From positions 1 through 9,585 of the forward strand of contig NZ_JYJG01000549.1 in assembly GCF_000955955.1 (NCBI RefSeq): a stretch of 9,585 bases of DNA, written 5' to 3'. Under the pieces are notes generated by a model that saw nothing but the letters and a program-made list of their open reading frames with translations, was not told the DNA's origin and ran no database searches. This DNA is from Lentzea aerocolonigenes (GTDB taxonomy: Bacteria > Actinomycetota > Actinomycetes > Mycobacteriales > Pseudonocardiaceae). Position numbers and translations under genes: made by a program. Positions 5,892 to 9,585 of this stretch are shown here, piece after piece; position 1 is the stretch's first letter, and each line of letters opens with the position of its first letter.

Positions 5892-6538
5892 CCTTCGTGG
5901 ATCTCGTGGTGTTCCGCCGGGTGTGCACGGCGGTGATGGCGGTGCTGATGACGGCTTTCCTGGTGTCGGCCGTGGTGGGCGCGCTGCGGGGCGGGCACCC
6001 GACCGGGCTCACGTTGGCGCTCGCCGGCCTCGCGCTGCTGGTCGGGGCTGTCCTCGGGGTGATGCGCTCGTTCCGGTTCCCGAAGGACAGCGACTCGCGC
6101 GGGCCGTTGCCGGTGTTCCTGTTCGTGCTGTTCCTCGGGTTCGTCGGCGGGATCGGGCTGCAGCAGACCATTCCCGCTCTTCAACCCACGGTGTCCGTTA
6201 CCGCGGAGGTGACGTCGTGCGGGTCGAGCGGCCGCACGGTGAAGTGCTCCGGTGAGTACACAGTGGACGGTGTGCGGTACGCGAGCGAGATGCCGGTGCG
6301 TTCGGTTCCGTCCGGTCGCGAGGTCGGCATCGACGTGCTCGCGTCCGACCACTCGGTCGTGGTTTCCAAGGCCTGGCTCGATGTTCTGGTGTTCCGCGGC
6401 GGCGGGATCGTGCTCGCGGCGCTCGCGGTCGTGTTCGGACTGAGGTGGATTCGCCTGGCGCGTGCGGCAACCGCCGAACTGCGCAGGCGAACCCCTTCCG
6501 AAGTTCACTCGAACGGGTCGAATCCACCGGTGAACTAG
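5888..6538 (+). CDS. Four-TM membrane protein of unknown function
   Basis: I do not recognise the family. The 216-residue protein has hydrophobic segments at about 12-33, 41-60, 73-93 and 171-189. Between the third and fourth lies a hydrophilic domain of about 75 residues with C111 and C120, which could form a disulfide if outside the cell. A short basic tail (186-201) with RLARAATAELRRR and a polar end follow TM4 and are probably cytoplasmic. The ATG at 5888 overlaps the monooxygenase stop by 4 bp, so the two are probably translationally coupled and under the same TetR control. The frame is open further upstream, but that part lies inside the monooxygenase gene and is not protein-like. A role in export or sensing of the monooxygenase substrate is possible but unsupported. 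Confidence 0.8.
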   Translation: MTFVDLVVFRRVCTAVMAVLMTAFLVSAVVGALRGGHPTGLTLALAGLALLVGAVLGVMRSFRFPKDSDSRGPLPVFLFVLFLGFVGGIGLQQTIPALQPTVSVTAEVTSCGSSGRTVKCSGEYTVDGVRYASEMPVRSVPSGREVGIDVLASDHSVVVSKAWLDVLVFRGGGIVLAALAVVFGLRWIRLARAATAELRRRTPSEVHSNGSNPPVN

Positions 6539-6547
6539 ATCACCGGT
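6526..6547 (+). terminator. Hairpin at the end of the monooxygenase/membrane-protein operon
   Basis: ACCGGTGA (6526-6533) and TCACCGGT (6540-6547) give a perfect 8-bp stem with a 6-nt loop that contains the stop codon (6536-6538). No T-run follows. The position suggests an actinobacterial-type terminator. Confidence 0.5.
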
Positions 6548-6584
6548 CAATGTTTGGTCTCGGCCAGATAACAGTCGAAAACCA

Positions 6585-6712
6585 CCCTTTGTCGCGCCCT
6601 TTGTCACCCGGTTGCGGTATCAAGTACTTGCTGAACGTGTCGGACGCGGTCCAGTGATCCAGATGGCGTAACGCGACAGGCGGTTTCGGGTACACGAAAG
6701 CGCAACTACGGT
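6585..6712 (+). promoter_or_regulatory. Probable regulatory region of the nitric oxide synthase gene
   Basis: The non-coding stretch 6539-6721 contains a direct repeat CCCTTTGTC (6585-6593 and 6597-6605, 12-bp period), a perfect palindrome CAAGTACTTG (6621-6630), and an interrupted repeat TTTCG-6-CGAAA (6684-6699). A -10-like TACGGT (6707-6712) ends 9 nt before ATG 6722. With no ribosome binding site visible, a leaderless or nearly leaderless message is plausible. A convincing -35 box is not visible. Confidence 0.35.
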
Positions 6713-6721
6713 GCCTCAACC

Positions 6722-7897
6722 ATGACCCCCGTCCCGACTGATGTGATGCCGCGTTCCCTCACGGCGCTTCCCCCGGCGCAGGTCGAGAACACCCCCGAGT
6801 TCGACATCGCCGAGGCAGAGGACTTCATCCGCCAGCACCACGCCGAGCACCCGGACCTCGGTCCGGTCGAGGCGCGACTGGCCGAGGTGCACGCGGAGAT
6901 CGCCGCGACCGGCACCTACCGTCACACGACGGCCGAGCTGACCTTCGGCGCACGCGTGGCCTGGCGCAACAGCTCCCGCTGCATCGGCCGCCTGTACTGG
7001 CGCAGCCTGAAGGTGCGCGACCTGCGCGAGACCTCCACCCCCGCCGAGGTGGCCGCGGAGTGCGTCGAACACCTCCGCGTCGCCACGAACGGCGGCAAGA
7101 TCCGTCCCGTCATCACGATCTTCGCCCCGGCCGAGCCTGGCATGCCGGCGCCGTCGATCCTGAACGAGCAGATCGTCCGCTACGCCGCCTACCGCGGTTC
7201 GGACGGCGGCGTGCTCGGGGACGCGCGCAACCTGGCGTTGACCGAGCTGGCGTTGAAGCGCGGCTGGCAGCCACCCGCTTCGCGCGGGCCGTTCGACGTG
7301 CTGCCGTTGATGGTGTCGTGCGCCGGCCACGAGCCGGCCCTGGTGGAGATTCCCGCCGACGCCGTGCTGGAAGTGCCGCTGTCGCACCCGGAACTGCCGT
7401 GGCTCGCGTCGCTGGGCGTGAAGTGGCACGCCGTTCCCGCGATCAGCAACATGCGGCTGCGCATCGGTGGCATCGACTACCCGTCGGCGCCGTTCAACGG
7501 CTGGTACATGGGCACCGAGATCGGCGCCCGCAACCTCGCCGACCACGACCGGTACGACCTGCTGCCGTACCTCGCCAAGCGGATGGGCCTGGACATGTCG
7601 TCGGAGGCGACGTTGTGGCGCGACAGGGCTTTGATCGAGCTCAACCGCGCCGTCCTGCACTCGTTCGGCGAGGCCGGGGTCACGATCACCGATCACCACA
7701 CCGAGTCGCAGCGGTTCCTGACGCACCTGGCCAAGGAGGAGGCTGCCGGTAGGTCGTGTCCCGCCGACTGGTCGTGGATCGTGCCGCCGGTGTCGGGCGG
7801 GCTGACGCCGGTCTACCACCGCTACTACGAGAGCGGCGACCTGTTGCCGAACTTCTTCCCTGCCGACAAGCCTTCTGGTTGCCCGGTGGCGCACTGA
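6722..7897 (+). CDS. nos: Nitric oxide synthase oxygenase (stand-alone bacterial NOS)
   Basis: A 391-residue haem-thiolate enzyme that converts L-arginine to citrulline and NO through N-hydroxyarginine. It covers only the oxygenase domain, so electrons must come from a reductase elsewhere. The haem ligand is C87 in WRNSSRCIGR, with W81 six residues before it, as in the family. PFNGWYMGTEIG (257-268) carries the substrate-binding glutamate E266. I241 in PAISNM sits at the position where bacterial enzymes have Ile and mammalian ones Val, which is known to slow NO release. The length is slightly above that of the Bacillus enzymes, due to an N-terminal extension of about 20 residues. No ribosome binding site precedes ATG 6722; an in-frame ATG at 6746 is an alternative. 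In Streptomyces a NOS supplies NO to a nitrating P450, but no such partner is evident here. The gene appears intact. Confidence 0.95.
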   Translation: MTPVPTDVMPRSLTALPPAQVENTPEFDIAEAEDFIRQHHAEHPDLGPVEARLAEVHAEIAATGTYRHTTAELTFGARVAWRNSSRCIGRLYWRSLKVRDLRETSTPAEVAAECVEHLRVATNGGKIRPVITIFAPAEPGMPAPSILNEQIVRYAAYRGSDGGVLGDARNLALTELALKRGWQPPASRGPFDVLPLMVSCAGHEPALVEIPADAVLEVPLSHPELPWLASLGVKWHAVPAISNMRLRIGGIDYPSAPFNGWYMGTEIGARNLADHDRYDLLPYLAKRMGLDMSSEATLWRDRALIELNRAVLHSFGEAGVTITDHHTESQRFLTHLAKEEAAGRSCPADWSWIVPPVSGGLTPVYHRYYESGDLLPNFFPADKPSGCPVAH

Positions 7898-7913
7898 GCC
7901 GTTGGCCGTCGGG

Positions 7914-8476
7914 ATGTACGACGACGCGGAGAGCTGCGCGCGGCGGTACGTGCCAAGGACTCCCGGTTCGACGGGTGGTTCTTCGCGGCGGTGACCACCA
8001 CCGGCATCTACTGCCGCCCGAGCTGTCCGGTGACCCCGCCGAAGTCCGAGAACGTGCGGTTCTTCCCCACCGCGGCCGCTGCCAGGGCAGCGGGGTTCCG
8101 GGCCTGCCGGCGGTGCCGCCCGGACGTGAGCCCCGGCTCACCGGAGTGGAACGTCCGCGCCGACCTCACCGCCCGCGCTTCGGCTGATCGCGGACGGTGA
8201 GGTCGACCGCTTCGGTGTGCCGGGCCTGGCCGCCCGGCTCGGGTACAGCGTTCGTCACGTGCAGCGGCAGTTGCTGGCTTCGGTGGGCGCCGGTCCTGTC
8301 GCGCTGGCCCGCGCGGTTGCTGATTCAACGACACCGTGCGCGCTGTATGCGGCCGCACGCCTTCGGAGCTGCGGGAGGCTTCGGCGCCTTCCTCGGGAAC
8401 TTTGGCCGTGCGACTGGCTTTTCGCCACCTCGTTCTCGCGTGGTGGTCACTTCGCGGGTCTCGTCCGCCGCGGTGA
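7914..8476 (+). pseudogene. Ada-AlkA-type DNA repair regulator, broken remnant
   Basis: Three frames together spell parts of an actinobacterial Ada-AlkA protein, normally about 480 residues. From ATG 7914, MYDDAESC matches the usual N-terminus. A one-base loss near 7938-7943 then shifts frame, and the zinc/methyl-acceptor domain continues to about 8179 with all four cysteines (YCRPSC, ACRRC). A second shift near 8180 (two bases missing) leads to [20 protein letters not shown] and the AraC-type helix-turn-helix as far as [11 protein letters not shown] (about 8181-8313). About 35 residues are then missing, and FNDTVRAV...RTPSELRE resumes from 8324 in another frame. A scrap of the glycosylase domain ([10 protein letters not shown]) ends at the TGA at 8474-8476; the rest is gone. 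It starts 16 bp after the NOS stop. No functional product is expected. Confidence 0.85.
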
Positions 8477-8490
8477 GGTTGGATGGGCTC

Positions 8491-9561
8491 GTGCAGCTCA
8501 CCAGGAGCCTGAACCTGACCGACGCCGTGTTCGTCGGCCTCGGCTCGATGATCGGCGCGGGCGTGTTCGCGGTGTTCGCGCCCGCCTCCGCCGCGGCGGG
8601 TTCGGCACTGCTCGTCAGCCTCGTGGTCGCGGGCGTGATCGCGTGCTGCAACGCGTTGTCGAGCGCGTGGCTGGCGGCCGAGTACCCGCAGTCCGGCGGC
8701 ACCTACGTCTACGGGCGCGAACGCCTCGGCCGCGTCTGGGGTGACCTGGCCGGGTGGGCGTTCGTGCTCGGCAAGACGTCGTCGTGCGCGGCCATGGCGC
8801 TGACCGTGGGCACCTACGTCGGTGCGCCCAAGCCAGTCGCAGTGGCGGCGATCGTGGCGTTGACGATCCTCAACCTGACGGGCGTGCAGAAGTCCGCGAT
8901 GGTCACCAGGATCATCGTGATCGCGGTTCTGCTCGCCTTGGCCGCCATGACGGTGACCGCGCGGGAAGCTCCCACGCACGCCGACTTCAAGGCAGCGGGC
9001 ATCCTCCCCGCCGCCGCACTGCTCTTCTTCGCGTTCGCCGGCTACGCGCGCATCGCCACCCTCGGCGAAGAGGTCAAGGAACCGCGCAAAACGATCCCAC
9101 GAGCCGTGATCATCGCGCTGGCCATCACGCTGATCGTCTACGCGTCGGTGGCCGTGACCGCCCTGAGCGCCCTCGGTGGCGACCTGGCCACGAAGACGCT
9201 GGCCGATGTGTCCCCGGCCCTCGCGCCGGTGATCCGGATCGCCGCCTGCCTGGCCGCGCTCGGCTCACTGCTCTCGCTGCAGCTGGGGGTGAGCCGGACC
9301 GCGCTGGCCATGGCCCGCGACCGCCGGTTGCCGGGATTCCTGGCCGATCTGCGCTGGGCGGAGATCACCACGGCGACAGTGGCGATAGCGCTGGTGCTCG
9401 CCGTCGACGTCACGCGAGCGATCGTGTTCAGCTCGTTCTGCGTACTGCTCTATTACGCGATCGCCAACGCCAGCGCGTGGACGCTCGGTAAGCGAGTCGT
9501 TCCCGCGATTGGGCTGGCAGGGTGCCTGACACTCGCCGGTGCAGTGGTCTGGCAACTTTGA
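8491..9561 (+). CDS. APC-superfamily amino acid permease
   Basis: A 356-residue integral membrane transporter. The TM1 substrate-binding break GSMIGAGVF (18-26) and the cytoplasmic segment [13 protein letters not shown] (193-205) are family signatures; [12 protein letters not shown] (63-74) and [17 protein letters not shown] (313-329) also fit. About ten to eleven hydrophobic segments are visible. Relatives run to about 420 residues and 12 segments, and here the C-terminus goes straight from [10 protein letters not shown] to AVVWQL, as if the last helix were missing. GTG 8491 is chosen because it precedes the conserved [16 protein letters not shown] start, with GGATGG or GAGG a few bases upstream. 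GTG 8473 is an alternative that would overlap the broken ada-alkA frame by 4 bp. The substrate is unknown. Upstream frame extension is the ada-alkA remnant in another frame. Confidence 0.85.
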   Translation: MQLTRSLNLTDAVFVGLGSMIGAGVFAVFAPASAAAGSALLVSLVVAGVIACCNALSSAWLAAEYPQSGGTYVYGRERLGRVWGDLAGWAFVLGKTSSCAAMALTVGTYVGAPKPVAVAAIVALTILNLTGVQKSAMVTRIIVIAVLLALAAMTVTAREAPTHADFKAAGILPAAALLFFAFAGYARIATLGEEVKEPRKTIPRAVIIALAITLIVYASVAVTALSALGGDLATKTLADVSPALAPVIRIAACLAALGSLLSLQLGVSRTALAMARDRRLPGFLADLRWAEITTATVAIALVLAVDVTRAIVFSSFCVLLYYAIANASAWTLGKRVVPAIGLAGCLTLAGAVVWQL

Positions 9562-9570
9562 GTGCTCCCC

Positions 9571-9583
9571 GCCCTGCAAGGGC
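9571..9583 (+). terminator. Short hairpin after the permease gene
   Basis: GCCCT (9571-9575) and AGGGC (9579-9583) form a 5-bp stem with a 3-nt loop, 9 bp after the permease stop. The window ends at once afterwards, so a longer stem or T-run cannot be judged. Confidence 0.3.
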
Positions 9584-9585
9584 TG

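Noticed and set aside
8197..8490. Longer N-terminus for the amino acid permease
   Set aside because: The region encodes ada-alkA remnants in other frames. Family similarity begins at about 8491.

Overview
The window is GC-rich DNA with GTG starts, 4-bp gene overlaps and codon use typical of an actinobacterium. The gene set (stand-alone nitric oxide synthase oxygenase, CYP105-like P450 with a 3Fe-4S ferredoxin, antibiotic-type ABC-F protein, DUF2510 protein, Ada-AlkA remnant) suggests a filamentous member of the Pseudonocardiaceae or a relative. That family placement is inference. There is no rRNA, tRNA, CRISPR array, transposase or phage gene.

Left arm, minus strand, read right to left. A TetR-family regulator (4774-4238) is followed by a 107-bp gap. 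The gap holds a 10-codon leader ORF, a 10-bp-stem hairpin that starts one base after the leader stop, and flanking complementary segments. This looks like a ribosome-sensing attenuator for the next gene, a two-NBD ABC-F ribosome-protection ATPase (4131-2593). Then come a P450 (2549-1353) and a ferredoxin (1356-1165) joined by an ATGA overlap. The P450 is intact except that the five residues containing the haem-ligand cysteine are missing. A strong hairpin separates the ferredoxin from a DUF2510 plus scramblase/LURP-one-like protein (1052-255). A degenerate array of about 33-bp tandem repeats fills the left edge.

Right arm, plus strand. A small group-A FAD monooxygenase (4845-5891) diverges from the TetR gene across a 70-bp region containing three copies of a CTACA-NN-TGTAG palindrome, the probable operators. 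It overlaps by 4 bp a four-TM membrane protein of unknown function (5888-6538), which ends in a hairpin. A 183-bp intergenic region leads to a complete nitric oxide synthase oxygenase (6722-7897). Next is a broken ada-alkA gene with two frameshifts and large deletions (7914-8476). The last gene is an APC amino acid permease (8491-9561) with a short C-terminus.

How the parts may work together: TetR, its triple operator, the FAD monooxygenase and the attenuator-controlled ABC-F gene look like a drug-sensing and detoxification locus, with the P450/ferredoxin pair downstream of the ABC-F gene. The two most notable points are the cysteine-less P450 beside an intact redox partner, and the leader-peptide attenuator. 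Losses in the P450 and the ada-alkA gene are clear. Possible smaller losses in the monooxygenase and permease suggest either decay of the locus or deletion-type assembly errors. Only reads and close relatives can separate these.
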